DNA of 64,000 nucleotides from Prochlorococcus sp. AG-459-N19 (lineage in GTDB: Bacteria > Cyanobacteriota > Cyanobacteriia > PCC-6307 > Cyanobiaceae). The position numbers and the translations under genes were made by a program. Of the stretch, positions 45,916 through 55,364 are shown piece after piece (position 1 is the stretch's first letter; every line of letters begins with the position of its first letter). The notes beneath the pieces are model-generated. The model had not been told where the DNA came from, made no database searches, and saw only the letters and a program-made list of their open reading frames with translations. The DNA is taken from contig QCRF01000004.1 of NCBI GenBank assembly GCA_003209375.1, forward strand, positions 33,628-97,627, written 5' to 3'.

Positions 45916-46975
45916 GTGGTAGAACCTCCTCAGGGAATACAAAGTTTTCGTGTGGTTGATCCACAGAAGACATCCATGCTCGCATACCTTCGTTCAAAAG
46001 TATATTTTTTGTATAGAAAGTTTCAAATTCTGGATCTTCTGCTGCACGTATTTCTTGGCTTACGAAATCATAAGCTCTTAAGTTTAGTGCTAAGCCGACA
46101 ATACCAATTGAAGATGTCCACATACCCATAACAGGTACAAATAGCATCAAGAAATGTAAGAAACGCTTGTTTGAAAAAGCAATACCGAAGATTTGGCTCC
46201 AGAATCTATTCGCTGTAATCATTGAATAAGTTTCTTCTTCTTGAGTTGGATCGAAAGCTCTAAATGTTGAACTTTGAACCTTACCATCTGTATAAATACT
46301 TGTATCTTCATACAAAGTATTTTGTACTGTAGCTCCATGAATAGCGCAAAGTAAGGCACCACCAAGAATTCCAGCAACTCCCATCATGTGGAATGGATTT
46401 AAAGTTATATTGTGAAAACCTTGAATGAACAGAATGTAACGGAAGATTGCTGCAACACCGAATGAAGGTGCGAAGAACCAACTATGCTGTCCTAATGGAT
46501 AAATAAGGAAAATACTTGTAAAAACTGCAATTACCGCTGAGAAAGCTAGTGCGTTGTATGGTCTAATTCCAACAAGGCCAGCAATTTCAAACTGACGAAG
46601 CATAAAACCAATAAGGCCAAATACTCCATGTAATGCAACGAAGTTCCAAAGACCACCAAGTTGTAGCCATCTTACGAAACTACCTTGGGCTTCAGGACCC
46701 CATAAAAATAGAAGACTGTGTCCCATGGCATCACCAGGGGTACTTACAGCTGCTGTTAAAAAGTTACAACCTTCAAGGTATGAGCTTGCAACTCCGTGTG
46801 TGTACCAAGAGGTAACAAATGTTGTTCCGACGAACCAACCACCTATAGCAAGATAAGCACAAGGAAGTAAAAGTAGTCCGGACCAACCAATAAATACAAA
46901 GCGGTCGCGCTTCAACCAATCATCGAGGACATCAAACCATCCTCTTTGTGGGGCGCTACCAACTGCGATCGTCAT
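45899..46975 (-). CDS. psbD: photosystem II reaction-centre protein D2
   Basis: D2 forms the photosystem II core with D1, carrying the QA plastoquinone site and Tyr-D. The 358-residue protein is canonical: [20 protein letters not shown] at the N-terminus, [15 protein letters not shown] with the special-pair His region, [17 protein letters not shown] with the iron-ligand His, and the C-terminus [12 protein letters not shown]. It is first in the psbD-psbC operon. The 182-bp divergent gap to ycf4 should hold both promoters; I could not place them with certainty. Confidence 0.99.
   Translation of the reverse strand: MTIAVGSAPQRGWFDVLDDWLKRDRFVFIGWSGLLLLPCAYLAIGGWFVGTTFVTSWYTHGVASSYLEGCNFLTAAVSTPGDAMGHSLLFLWGPEAQGSFVRWLQLGGLWNFVALHGVFGLIGFMLRQFEIAGLVGIRPYNALAFSAVIAVFTSIFLIYPLGQHSWFFAPSFGVAAIFRYILFIQGFHNITLNPFHMMGVAGILGGALLCAIHGATVQNTLYEDTSIYTDGKVQSSTFRAFDPTQEEETYSMITANRFWSQIFGIAFSNKRFLHFLMLFVPVMGMWTSSIGIVGLALNLRAYDFVSQEIRAAEDPEFETFYTKNILLNEGMRAWMSSVDQPHENFVFPEEVLPRGNAL
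45925..45931 (-). promoter_or_regulatory. Shine-Dalgarno for psbC inside psbD
   Basis: On the minus strand GAGGAGG lies 9 bases before the GTG of psbC, inside the last psbD codons (PEEVLPRGN). It decides the GTG as the psbC start and lets ribosomes enter independently of psbD termination. Confidence 0.85.
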
Positions 46976-47157
46976 GAGAAATCGTTTTTTAGCTTCGGGA
47001 TACGCAGTGACTGTAACAAAGATTTAGAGTAATGTGGGGAAATATTTGTATATCTGAAACGCCTTGTAAAGCTTTCCTGACTTTTTTATTAAAAAATAGG
47101 TAAGAATACTCCCTAAGTTTGTTAAATTATCTGAATTAGGTTCAAAAAAGATAAAAA

Positions 47158-47715
47158 ATGAATTCAGATCTCAGGTCTTTCGATAAAATCGAACAAAAAA
47201 TTGGTGGATCAAGAAAAATTTCAAACTATATTATTGGAGGAATGCTAACAATAGGAGGTGTTGGGTTTCTTTTGGCTTCTTTATCTAGTTATACAGGAAG
47301 GGATCTACTACCTCTTGGAAACCCTTCAACCTTATTATTTATACCTCAAGGAATAATAATGGGAGCATACGGAGTCATAGCCAATTTATTAAATTTTTAC
47401 TTGTGGTATTTGGTATACATAAACTTTGGTTCAGGAAGTAATTCGTTTGATAAATCCACACAATCTGTAGAAATAAAAAGAAAAGGATTATTTAAAGATA
47501 TTGAAGTTAAATTGAATTTTGATGAAATTAAATCGGTAAAGTTGGATATTAGTGAGGGATTTAATCCTAGAAGAAGAATTGCCTTGGTATTAAAAGGTAG
47601 AAAAAAACCTCTCCCTCTAAGCGGAGCAGGTGAACTTAAACCACTGCTTCAAGTTGAAGAAGAAGGAGCTCGTCTGGCTAAATTTTTGGATGTTAATTTG
47701 GAGGGCTTAAAATAA
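47158..47715 (+). CDS. ycf4: photosystem I assembly protein Ycf4
   Basis: Ycf4 is a thylakoid protein that scaffolds photosystem I assembly. The 185-residue protein has two transmembrane helices near the N-terminus (NYIIGGMLTIGGVGFLLASL and GIIMGAYGVIANLLNFYLW) and the conserved soluble end FNPRRRIALVLKGRKKPLPL. It is divergent from psbD. Its TAA stop overlaps the putative ATA start of the next gene, and GGAGGG within its last codons is well placed to start that gene. Confidence 0.95.
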   Translation: MNSDLRSFDKIEQKIGGSRKISNYIIGGMLTIGGVGFLLASLSSYTGRDLLPLGNPSTLLFIPQGIIMGAYGVIANLLNFYLWYLVYINFGSGSNSFDKSTQSVEIKRKGLFKDIEVKLNFDEIKSVKLDISEGFNPRRRIALVLKGRKKPLPLSGAGELKPLLQVEEEGARLAKFLDVNLEGLK

Positions 47716-48368
47716 AAAAAAAATATTTTTTAAAAACATTATCTTTTATACAGGTTTTGTTTTTGGTGCAAGCTTGTAGTTATAAAAATAAGATTGATTC
47801 AAATTATTACTGCCAAAAACTTAAATTTAATTGTATTCAGAGTAATAAAGTGGTTTATTTCAAAACCACAAAAGGGGATTTTGAGGTTAAATTATTTGGT
47901 AAAGATAACCCAGTGACAGTATCAAATTTTATAGAAAACATAGAAAATAATATTTATGTAAATCAAAAATTTTATAAAATAATAAATTTTCCCGAAATAA
48001 GTTTTATACAAGTAGGTGTTAATCCTAAAAATAAATTTTACATTGATGAAAATCAAACCTTAAAAAAGGCAAGTCCTTCAATACCTTTAGAAATAAAATT
48101 CAAAGAAGAAATAAAACCAAGATATAACTATCAAATAAAAAATCCTAATGAAACTGAAAATTTAGTTAATACTTTTGACAGTGGATCAATTGCTATGGTT
48201 AAGAGCGGTAAGAATAAGTCTTCATCTACTGAGTTTTTTTTTGTAACTAGTAAGATCCCAGAACTAGATGGAAGGTATTCGATTTTTGGAAAGATTATTA
48301 AAGGATTAGAAGTACTCGAAAAAATCAATAAAGAAGACTACATCAAGGCAGTCCAAATATCTAATTAA
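47712..48368 (+). CDS. cyclophilin-type peptidyl-prolyl isomerase, probable lipoprotein
   Basis: This protein catalyses cis-trans proline isomerisation outside the cytoplasm. Residues [23 protein letters not shown] and [23 protein letters not shown], with [21 protein letters not shown], are cyclophilin signatures. A conventional call starts at TTG 47757, which leaves only MFLVQAC before the Cys. Reading upstream in frame gives [22 protein letters not shown], a textbook lipoprotein signal peptide with lipobox. Its only possible start is ATA 47712, six bases after GGAGGG and overlapping the ycf4 TAA. I adopt that start tentatively; it makes 218 residues. The 3' end overlaps the convergent ilvH by 4 bp. 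Confidence 0.8.
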   Translation: MKKKYFLKTLSFIQVLFLVQACSYKNKIDSNYYCQKLKFNCIQSNKVVYFKTTKGDFEVKLFGKDNPVTVSNFIENIENNIYVNQKFYKIINFPEISFIQVGVNPKNKFYIDENQTLKKASPSIPLEIKFKEEIKPRYNYQIKNPNETENLVNTFDSGSIAMVKSGKNKSSSTEFFFVTSKIPELDGRYSIFGKIIKGLEVLEKINKEDYIKAVQISN

Positions 48369-48889
48369 ATTTCTAGAGAATATTTGTTTATTTTCAACAT
48401 TTCTGTATTAACTCCTGAAGAGCGTTTAAGAGCTACCTTACCAGTCCTCGCTATTTCAAGTATGCCGTATGGTTCGAGTAATTTCTCAAGAGCAACTAAC
48501 TTCCCAGGATCTCCAACTACCTCAAGAGTTAAGGCCATATCTGATACATCAACAACTTTTGCACGGAAAATCTGTACTATATCAAGGATATTACTCCTAG
48601 TATCTTCTTTCGAGGAAACTTTTAGTAACATCAATTCCCTTTCAACAGCTGCGAGATTAGTAAAATCTACAACTCCCAGAACATTAAATAACTTATTAAG
48701 TTGCTTAGTCATTTGCTGAAGAGTTTCATCATCACCCTCTACTACCATTGTTAACCTTGAAATCCCTTTAGATTCTGCAGGCCCTACTGCAAGACTGTCT
48801 ATGTTAAAGCCCCTTCTAGCAAAGAGACCTGAGATTCTACTCAAGGCTCCAGATTCATCTTCTACAAGAACTGATAATGTATGTTTCAT
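48365..48889 (-). CDS. ilvH: acetolactate synthase small (regulatory) subunit
   Basis: IlvH binds valine and stimulates the large subunit in branched-chain amino acid synthesis. The 174-residue protein has the N-terminal ACT domain [36 protein letters not shown] and a C-terminal domain with [22 protein letters not shown]. Length and order match the family. The catalytic subunit ilvB is not in the window. It lies 3 bp downstream of the alpha/beta hydrolase gene on the same strand. Confidence 0.96.
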   Translation of the reverse strand: MKHTLSVLVEDESGALSRISGLFARRGFNIDSLAVGPAESKGISRLTMVVEGDDETLQQMTKQLNKLFNVLGVVDFTNLAAVERELMLLKVSSKEDTRSNILDIVQIFRAKVVDVSDMALTLEVVGDPGKLVALEKLLEPYGILEIARTGKVALKRSSGVNTEMLKINKYSLEI

Positions 48890-48892
48890 GTT

Positions 48893-49852
48893 TTAAAAGG
48901 TTTTTAAATCTCTAATCCATTCATAAGAGATTCTATTGAATACTGAAGGGGCTTCATCATGGATACAATGCCCTGAATTGGATACTATTTTTAGTTTTAC
49001 CCATCTATGGAAATTTGCAATCTTTTTACCAAGAAACAAAGGTATAAAATTATCTTTTTCGCCCCAAATCAATAAAAAGGGAACTTTTCTTGAGGCGCTG
49101 AGTTTTCTCAAAAGGTAAGAGGCTTGAAATTTTTCATCTCTTGAAGACATCCCAATACACATTGCTCTTAATGATCTAGCTGAAGTTCTCCTTAAAACTG
49201 GTTTTGTCACCAAATCTATTAGTTCGCGATCAATATTATCTTTTTTGAAATAGGCAGAATTTAGTCCCAGTTTTATGACTCCTAATTTGGTTATTAAAAA
49301 TAAAATAATCTCCAAAGGGAAAAATATAAAAAATATTCTTATGAAGTTATTTTGAAATTTTATAAGTGATGATTTTTTTGTTGTGGACTTTTTATTTTCT
49401 TGAATTTGATCTGGCAAAGGCGATGCAATAACTGTTGCAATCTGATCCTCCAATGAAACAGCGCATGTTAAAGCAACTAGTGATCCAAGGGAATTGCCAA
49501 TAAGAATTACTTTCCCAGAATTCTTTGGTCTTATCACCTGTGCAATAAAGTCTTTCACTTGATTAGACCAAATCTCATTATCTAGTTTTCCAATTTGTCT
49601 AATCCCAGGTTGATCTGAATCCCCAAATCCTATTAAATCCAAAGAATAAGAGGCAAAATTCTTTTTTGCAAAATACTCTAAATTGTTTCGCCAATGTTTT
49701 CGACTTGCTCCAAATCCATGGAGAAAGATAATTGGAATTTCATTATCTTCGCCTGTAACACTCCAACAAATTTTAAAACCATTCCAATTCCAGTAATTAG
49801 GAATGTTTATATTTTTTTTTAAATTATTACTCATATACTTAAAAATTTTCAA
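48893..49852 (-). CDS. alpha/beta hydrolase
   Basis: The 319-residue hydrolase (314 if ATG 49834 is used) has the full fold signature: FLHGFGASRKHW oxyanion loop, nucleophile elbow LIGNSLGSLVAL with Ser, the acid in LLIWGEKDNFIPL, and His in VSNSGHCIHDEAP. Residues about 170-190 are hydrophobic and could associate with a membrane. Similar cyanobacterial proteins are annotated as possible pheophorbide or carotenoid-related esterases, but the substrate cannot be assigned. It is followed after 3 bp by ilvH. Confidence 0.88.
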   Translation of the reverse strand: MKIFKYMSNNLKKNINIPNYWNWNGFKICWSVTGEDNEIPIIFLHGFGASRKHWRNNLEYFAKKNFASYSLDLIGFGDSDQPGIRQIGKLDNEIWSNQVKDFIAQVIRPKNSGKVILIGNSLGSLVALTCAVSLEDQIATVIASPLPDQIQENKKSTTKKSSLIKFQNNFIRIFFIFFPLEIILFLITKLGVIKLGLNSAYFKKDNIDRELIDLVTKPVLRRTSARSLRAMCIGMSSRDEKFQASYLLRKLSASRKVPFLLIWGEKDNFIPLFLGKKIANFHRWVKLKIVSNSGHCIHDEAPSVFNRISYEWIRDLKTF

Positions 49853-49927
49853 GATATTTGCATTATCTACTTTTTTAACAAATAAATGTATATTGAATGT
49901 AAATTATAGTAAACATTAAATTTTACT

Positions 49928-50026
49928 ATGGCAAAAGAAATTTTTAGTATTGCAGCAGTTTTTTGGATACTGATACCAATTGGATTGGTTGGTGGTGCAT
50001 TGTTATTAAAGTTTCAGGGTGATTGA
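49928..50026 (+). CDS. petM: cytochrome b6f complex subunit PetM
   Basis: This 32-residue gene is not in the ORF track. It reads [20 protein letters not shown] and ends [12 protein letters not shown], a single transmembrane helix identical in layout to PetM (subunit VII). PetM is a small peripheral helix of the cytochrome b6f dimer in the thylakoid. It lies in the gap between the alpha/beta hydrolase and the Ycf39-like gene. Confidence 0.94.
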
Positions 50027-50083
50027 TTCTCACGAATACATCACAATTTGAGTTATGGTCTAAACGTTAAGCAAATCTTAAAT

Positions 50084-51046
50084 ATGAAGATTCTTTTAGT
50101 AGGAGCAACAGGGACACTTGGTAGACAAATAGCAAAACAAGCTACAGAAGATGGACATGAAGTTAGATGCTTTGTAAGAAACCCAAGAAAAGCTTCCTTT
50201 CTACAAGAATGGGGTTGTGAACTAACAAAAGGTAATTTATTAAATTCTTCTGATATTGAATATGCATTACAAGATATTGAAGTTGTTATTGATGCAGCTA
50301 CCAGTAAACCAGATGATCCTAAAAGTATTTACGAAATAGATTGGGATGGAAAAGTTAACTTGTTCAATGCTTGTGAATCTTTAAATGTAAAAAGAGTAAT
50401 ATTCCTTTCAATTCTTTTAACAGAAAAATTTAGAAATGTTCCATTAATGGACATAAAATATTGTACTGAAAAACTTCTTGAGAAATCTGATCTAGAATAT
50501 ACCATTTTCAAATGTGCAGCTTTTATGCAAGGAGTTATAGGTCAATTTGCTATCCCAATTTTAGATAGTCAAGCAGTATGGATGAGTGGAACTCCAACTA
50601 AAATCGCTTACATGAATACTCAAGACATGGCAAAAGTTATTATCGCAGCAGTTAATAATCCAAAAACTCATAGAACATCATTGCCATTGGTTGGTCCCAA
50701 AGCATGGGATTCAAACGAAGTCATATCCTTATGTGAAAAATTTAGCGAAAAGAAAGCTAAAATTTTTAGAGTTTCACCTTTTCTGATTAGTATCACTCAG
50801 AAATTAGTTTCTTTTTTCCAAGATTCTTTAAATGTTGCTGAAAGATTGGCTTTTGCCGAAGTAACTAGTAGTGGTGAATCATTAGATGCTGACATGAGTA
50901 AAACTTACGAAATATTAGAACTTAAAAAAGAAGATATGACCTCACTAGAGAATTATTTAAAGGAGTACTATCAACAAATACTTAAAAGATTAAGAGAGAT
51001 GGAAGCAGATCTTAATATTGAGGAAAAAAAGAGATTACCTTTTTAA
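50084..51046 (+). CDS. ycf39: Ycf39-like NAD(P)-binding photosystem II assembly factor
   Basis: This atypical short-chain dehydrogenase has 320 residues from ATG 50084 (MKILLVGATGTLGRQIAKQA, GxxGxxG loop). The upstream 12 codons in the track ORF are unlikely. VVIDAATSKPDDPKSIYEIDW and RVIFLSILLTEKFRNVPLMDIKYCTEKLLEKSDLEYTIFK match the Ycf39 family, which in a model cyanobacterium delivers chlorophyll during D1/photosystem II assembly together with Hlip proteins. The catalytic Tyr-x3-Lys of classical SDRs appears as Y-C-T-E-K. The C-terminal extension is long and charged. Confidence 0.88.
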   Translation: MKILLVGATGTLGRQIAKQATEDGHEVRCFVRNPRKASFLQEWGCELTKGNLLNSSDIEYALQDIEVVIDAATSKPDDPKSIYEIDWDGKVNLFNACESLNVKRVIFLSILLTEKFRNVPLMDIKYCTEKLLEKSDLEYTIFKCAAFMQGVIGQFAIPILDSQAVWMSGTPTKIAYMNTQDMAKVIIAAVNNPKTHRTSLPLVGPKAWDSNEVISLCEKFSEKKAKIFRVSPFLISITQKLVSFFQDSLNVAERLAFAEVTSSGESLDADMSKTYEILELKKEDMTSLENYLKEYYQQILKRLREMEADLNIEEKKRLPF

Positions 51047-51100
51047 TATTGCAATTTTAGAATTATCTAGTATATTTGTACTATATATATATTATTGATT

Positions 51101-51313
51101 ATGTCTGTTTCTAAGTCTAAAAATCTTGAACGAAAACTAGATAATTTTGCAAAAGAAGCAAAAAATGAATTGAATAATGTTTGCGGGTCACCATTATGGG
51201 AAAGCCTTGGCTTTGTTTTTTTTGATCAATTAGAAGATTCTGAAAAAATTGCGAAAGCAAATTTTTATTATGGTCAACTTCAAATAATTAATGAAATTAA
51301 ATTTTCTATTTGA
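51101..51313 (+). CDS. small conserved hypothetical protein
   Basis: The product is 70 residues from ATG 51101 (MSVSKSKNLERKLDNFAKEA); the track start two codons earlier is a weaker TTG. It is soluble, with an amphipathic N-terminal helix and a central NNVCGSPLWESLGFVFFDQLED. Picocyanobacterial hypothetical genes of this size are common; no family or function is recognised. It lies about 90 bp upstream of infA on the same strand. Confidence 0.55.
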   Translation: MSVSKSKNLERKLDNFAKEAKNELNNVCGSPLWESLGFVFFDQLEDSEKIAKANFYYGQLQIINEIKFSI

Positions 51314-51404
51314 ATTGAATTTCATATTTTTACGTATGATATTTTTCTTAAATCAATTTTGCCAATCTTTTTCTGATAATATGAACCTAGTAAAATATTA
51401 ATTA

Positions 51405-51671
51405 ATGATTGAAACTTCAGGTGTAATAGAAAAAGAACAGGGGAATGGATTTTATTTGGTTACATTAGAAAAACCTGAAGGACATCAATGTTTATGTAGA
51501 GCTGCAGGCAAATTGACTAAATTTAGAATTAAATTATTAGCTGGAGATAAAGTTTTAGTTGAGATTAGTCCTTATGATCTTTCTAGAGGGAGGATAACTT
51601 ATAGAGAAAGAAATGCAGGTGGTGCTAAACCTACTACTAATAAAAATAACCCTAAGAGAAATAATAAATAA
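51405..51671 (+). CDS. infA: translation initiation factor IF-1 (S1-like)
   Basis: This is an 88-residue OB-fold protein: MIETSGVIEKEQGNGFYLVTLEKPEGH followed by CRAAGKLTKFRIKLLAGDKVLVEISPYDLSRGRITYR. The last segment is diagnostic for IF-1. A polar tail GGAKPTTNKNNPKRNNK replaces the usual end. IF-1 binds the 30S A site. Unlike in many bacteria it is not in the ribosomal protein operon here. It converges on ntrC with 9 bp between stops. Confidence 0.9.
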   Translation: MIETSGVIEKEQGNGFYLVTLEKPEGHQCLCRAAGKLTKFRIKLLAGDKVLVEISPYDLSRGRITYRERNAGGAKPTTNKNNPKRNNK

Positions 51672-51680
51672 AAAGATACT

Positions 51681-53057
51681 TTAGATAATATTTTTTATCG
51701 CTTCTTTAAACTCACTTCTTTGCTTAACACCTTGCCATTGTTTTTTTAATAATTTTTCTTTAAAAAGTTGAACTGTTGGTGTACCGTTAATACCAGCTTG
51801 TTTTGCAATATCTTGGTCTTTATCGATATCTATTTCAACGCCAAGTACTGCACCATCAAGTTCTTTAATTACCCTTTTTAACTGAGGTTTCAAAACATGA
51901 CAGGGGCCGCAACTTGGAGAACTAAAAATTACTAAGATAGGTTTTTTACTCTCGTGATAAAGTTTCCTTAATGCATAACTGCCTTTTTGCCATTCAGAAT
52001 TTGAATCGAAAGTATCTTCATTAACTTCTTCTTCATTAAAATCTGATGAATTAAGTTTTTTTTCTGGTTCGGGTGTTTCTCTGACTATAGTTTTTGCTAA
52101 GTTTTTCTCGGCTAGCCACCTTTCGGTAGCTAATGCTGCCATACACCCAGTTCCTGCAGCGGTAACTCCTTGTCTCCACTCAGAATCCACAACGTCGCCT
52201 GCTGCGAAGATGCCTTCAATAGATGTTTCTGGCCTTCCTGATTTGCAAGCAATATATCCTTTTTTATCTAAATCAATTTTGTTGCCTAAGAACTTCGTAT
52301 TTGGTGTGTGCCCTATCGCGTAAAAAAGACCTTTTATATTGATTTCCCCTTTACCTTCTTGAGAGTGAATAGTTTCTATTTTCTCAAGCCATTCAGAGCC
52401 ATCCGCTTTATCAACTTTTGTGTTCCAATGAATTTCTATCTTTGGATTAGCTTTTACTCTATCTACCATTGCTGCGCTAGCCCTTAATTTTTCTGATCTA
52501 ACAATCAAATGCACTTTGCTTCCATACTTTGTGAGATATGCTGCTTCTTCACATGCAGAGTCGCCCCCTCCAATAACAGCTAATTCTTCACCTCTAAATT
52601 GTGGGGTCGCTCCATCACATATTGCACAAGCACTTATTCCTTTACTCCAGAATTTATCTTCATTTATCACCCCTAATCTATTTGCACTTGCTCCAGTTGC
52701 AATAATGATTGAGTTAGATTTTATAGTTCCTTCTAAAGTTTTTAATTCAAAGGGATGTGAATCAGTATTTATTGAGACAACATCACTTTCGTATAAATTA
52801 GTGCCCCATCTTTCGGCTTGAGCTTTCATTAGATCCATCAACTCAGGACCTAATACACCATCTGGAAAACCTGGATAATTTTCAACAAATGTTGTAGTCA
52901 TTAATTGCCCACCAGGAATTCCACCAGAATTAAATCCTGTAACGAGCAATGGTTGAAGATTTGCTCTTGCTGCATAAATGGCAGCTGTATAACCTGCAGG
53001 ACCTGAACCAATGATTACAACATTTTCTATGTTAGGATTTTTTTCTCTATTTTCCAT
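51681..53057 (-). CDS. NADPH-thioredoxin reductase C (NTRC): reductase-thioredoxin fusion
   Basis: This 458-residue fusion passes electrons from NADPH to its own thioredoxin domain and then to targets such as 2-Cys peroxiredoxin. FAD binding is at [22 protein letters not shown] (13-34), the reductase redox motif CAIC at 144-147, and NADPH binding around [14 protein letters not shown]. After a short acidic linker, the C-terminal thioredoxin has [18 protein letters not shown] with a C-G-P-C active site. A separate short trxB is not seen here. The fusion is typical of many cyanobacteria and plastids. Confidence 0.95.
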   Translation of the reverse strand: MENREKNPNIENVVIIGSGPAGYTAAIYAARANLQPLLVTGFNSGGIPGGQLMTTTFVENYPGFPDGVLGPELMDLMKAQAERWGTNLYESDVVSINTDSHPFELKTLEGTIKSNSIIIATGASANRLGVINEDKFWSKGISACAICDGATPQFRGEELAVIGGGDSACEEAAYLTKYGSKVHLIVRSEKLRASAAMVDRVKANPKIEIHWNTKVDKADGSEWLEKIETIHSQEGKGEINIKGLFYAIGHTPNTKFLGNKIDLDKKGYIACKSGRPETSIEGIFAAGDVVDSEWRQGVTAAGTGCMAALATERWLAEKNLAKTIVRETPEPEKKLNSSDFNEEEVNEDTFDSNSEWQKGSYALRKLYHESKKPILVIFSSPSCGPCHVLKPQLKRVIKELDGAVLGVEIDIDKDQDIAKQAGINGTPTVQLFKEKLLKKQWQGVKQRSEFKEAIKNII

Positions 53058-53136
53058 TTATTTGCAAATTCCACTTCCAATAATAATAAAATTACCTAAA
53101 TATTGTAGGGCGGATTTCACTCGATAGATTTATTTC

Positions 53137-53394
53137 TCAATCGTTGACTTTTTGGTCTAATGACTTTTTTAATTCATTTGGGAAATTTAAAACAGAATCT
53201 TTTAAATTTTCATTCTTTTCGCCAATATGTAATATCCACTCTCTAAATTCTTCTGCGATTGCATAACTGTCTTCATACCTTTCTAAAGTGTCCATTGCAG
53301 AAATTCTATTGGTTGCCCAACAGGTGGCTATGTCGATCCTTTTTCTAATGAAATTGTCCATTGAAAGATTTAAGTTGTATATAGATAAACACAT
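53137..53394 (-). CDS. conserved hypothetical protein
   Basis: This is an 85-residue soluble protein, or 74 if it starts at MDNFIRKRIDIATCW (53361). The segment CWATNRISAMDTLERYEDSYAIAEEFREWILHIGEK is helical and acidic. No signal peptide or domain is recognised. It is followed on the same strand by NTRC and preceded by another cyanobacterial hypothetical gene. Confidence 0.5.
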   Translation of the reverse strand: MCLSIYNLNLSMDNFIRKRIDIATCWATNRISAMDTLERYEDSYAIAEEFREWILHIGEKNENLKDSVLNFPNELKKSLDQKVND

Positions 53395-53515
53395 CAGAGA
53401 ACTTATGTAATGTCTAATAAGTTACAACTTTGTACTTCCAAACAATAATTTAATCTTTAATTAATATTTGAGCCAATTTTTGGATGAATTATAAAGAAAA
53501 TATAGAGAAATAGAA

Positions 53516-54094
53516 TTAGACTGCCTCGCTGTGATTAGCAAGTAGCCTTTCAACTTCCTCAAAACCCTCTTTAGCTGAATTTATTGCAAGTTCCTCGCTC
53601 ACTTTTTCTTCTGATATTAATTTTGCGGATATTTTCTTTAAAAGAGTTTCTTTCTTTTCTCTTAGTGAACTAACAATTTCTTCTTCAATAATAGATTTTA
53701 TTGCTTTAGAAATTATTTTTTTATCATTTGCTTCCTCGAATGTGCCCTGAACTAATTCTTGAATAAACAATCGATGAACCTCACTACTCCTTAGAAAGCT
53801 TTCTGTGGCATTAATAATTCCTTCAACAAGAGCTTCATCAGGTTCAGAATCATTTTCTGCCAGCTTAAATTCCCAATCTAAATGTCTTCTTTGCCAACCT
53901 GCCGAGTGGAGACTGGGCATTACTGTCTGTGAATAAGTATCAACTGACATTTCATAAATTCTCTCTGCTAATTTCTCGCACCAGTCTCTACCATGCTTTT
54001 CTAGATTTTTCTGCATAGCTTGCCTTGGAACAGCATGACCACCATGATGACTGTGGCACACTCCATCAGGACATTCGATTGCTTTTATACTCAT
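53516..54094 (-). CDS. conserved cyanobacterial hypothetical protein with His/Cys-rich N-terminus
   Basis: The protein has 192 residues. The first 25 contain IECPDGVCHSHHGGHAVPRQ, a dense Cys/His cluster that could bind a metal. The rest is helical and highly charged (EEEIVSSLREKKETLLKKISAKL), with WQRRHLDWEF near residue 68. No signal peptide is present. No family function is known to me. Its ATG at 54094 is followed by a conserved-looking start. Confidence 0.55.
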   Translation of the reverse strand: MSIKAIECPDGVCHSHHGGHAVPRQAMQKNLEKHGRDWCEKLAERIYEMSVDTYSQTVMPSLHSAGWQRRHLDWEFKLAENDSEPDEALVEGIINATESFLRSSEVHRLFIQELVQGTFEEANDKKIISKAIKSIIEEEIVSSLREKKETLLKKISAKLISEEKVSEELAINSAKEGFEEVERLLANHSEAV

Positions 54095-54221
54095 TGGATT
54101 GTTTAGTACTTATATATTCTAGATAGCTATTTTTTATAGAAAAGAAAATATATTTTTAACAAAAATCCAAGACTTTTGACTTTCTTCAATTTATATTTAG
54201 TATGTTTAAAAAATAAATAAA

Positions 54222-55352
54222 TTGACAAAGATACTTATTCCTTCCGAAACAAGCCCTGGTGAAAGGAGAGTTTCAGCTACACCAGATGCGGTAAAGAAAT
54301 TAAAAAGCCTTGGATGTGATGTTTATATTGAAAGTTCAGCAGGGAAATTATCAGGATTTAGTGACTTATCATATGAAGAATCGGGCGGAACAATAATAAA
54401 CAACTTAGATCAAAAAATATGGGGTGAAGCGGACTTAATATTTTGCGTTCAAACTCCATCAGAGGATAATCTAACTAAGTTAAAGAAAGGGGCTGTTCTT
54501 CTCGGTCTTCTCAACCCATATGGTAATAAGGAGCTTCTAAGGATTATAAATATTAACAAGATTTCAGCTTTATCACTAGAGTTGCTTCCGAGGATTAGTA
54601 GAGCTCAATCTTCTGATGTTCTTTCTTCACAGGCCAATATTGCTGGATATAAAGCAGTTCTTTTGGCTGCAAGTGAGTTAGATAGATATTTCCCAATGCT
54701 CATGACTGCAGCTGGAACAGTCCAACCTGCCAAAGTAGTGGTTCTTGGTGGAGGCGTTGCAGGATTACAGGCAGTTGCGACAGCAAAAAGACTTGGGGCA
54801 ATAGTATTTGTATCTGATATTAGACCTGCTGTTAAAGAACAAGTAGAGTCCCTCGGAGCAAGATTTATAGAACTTCCTGAAATTGAGGAAAAGCCAGGAG
54901 AGGCAGGAGGTTATGTAAAAGCTGTAACACCCGAATTCCTCTCAAAACAGAAGGCAACTTTAACTAAATATTTATCTGAAGCTGATGTTGCTATATGTAC
55001 TGCGCAAGTTCTAGGTAAAAAGGCCCCTGTTTTAATAGACTCACCCATGATTCAAAAAATGAGGCCTGGAGCAGTAGTTATTGATTTAGCAGTTTCTCAG
55101 GGAGGGAACTGCGAAGGAACAAAATCAAATGAAACTATTATCAAAGATGGGGTAAAACTTATAGGAGCGGGGGAATTACCCTCTTCAGTTCCTTATGATG
55201 CAAGTTCACTTTATGCTAAGAACCTAACATCTTTGATTACACCATTTATAAAAGATGGTCTAATTAAATTAGATAAAGAGGATGAACTCATTTCTGGATG
55301 TTTATTAAGCGATGAAGGAGTTGTTCTTCAAAATAAAGTTTTTGAAAATTGA
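54222..55352 (+). CDS. pntAA: NAD(P) transhydrogenase alpha subunit part 1
   Basis: This 376-residue soluble domain binds NAD(H) in the proton-translocating transhydrogenase. MTKILIPSETSPGERRVSATPDAVKKL is the conserved N-terminus (TTG at 54222). RISRAQSSDVLSSQANIAGYKAVLLAA is the RQD-like loop region, and VVLGGGVAGLQAVATAKRLGAIVFVSDIRP is the Rossmann nucleotide site. Splitting of PntA into AA and AB is common in cyanobacteria. It is first in the pntAA-AB-B operon. Confidence 0.95.
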   Translation: MTKILIPSETSPGERRVSATPDAVKKLKSLGCDVYIESSAGKLSGFSDLSYEESGGTIINNLDQKIWGEADLIFCVQTPSEDNLTKLKKGAVLLGLLNPYGNKELLRIININKISALSLELLPRISRAQSSDVLSSQANIAGYKAVLLAASELDRYFPMLMTAAGTVQPAKVVVLGGGVAGLQAVATAKRLGAIVFVSDIRPAVKEQVESLGARFIELPEIEEKPGEAGGYVKAVTPEFLSKQKATLTKYLSEADVAICTAQVLGKKAPVLIDSPMIQKMRPGAVVIDLAVSQGGNCEGTKSNETIIKDGVKLIGAGELPSSVPYDASSLYAKNLTSLITPFIKDGLIKLDKEDELISGCLLSDEGVVLQNKVFEN

Positions 55353-55364
55353 GGTTTTAAAATT

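Noticed and set aside
45916-46131. Plus-strand ORF inside psbD
   Set aside because: Antisense shadow of the strongly conserved D2 sequence with no signs of coding conservation.
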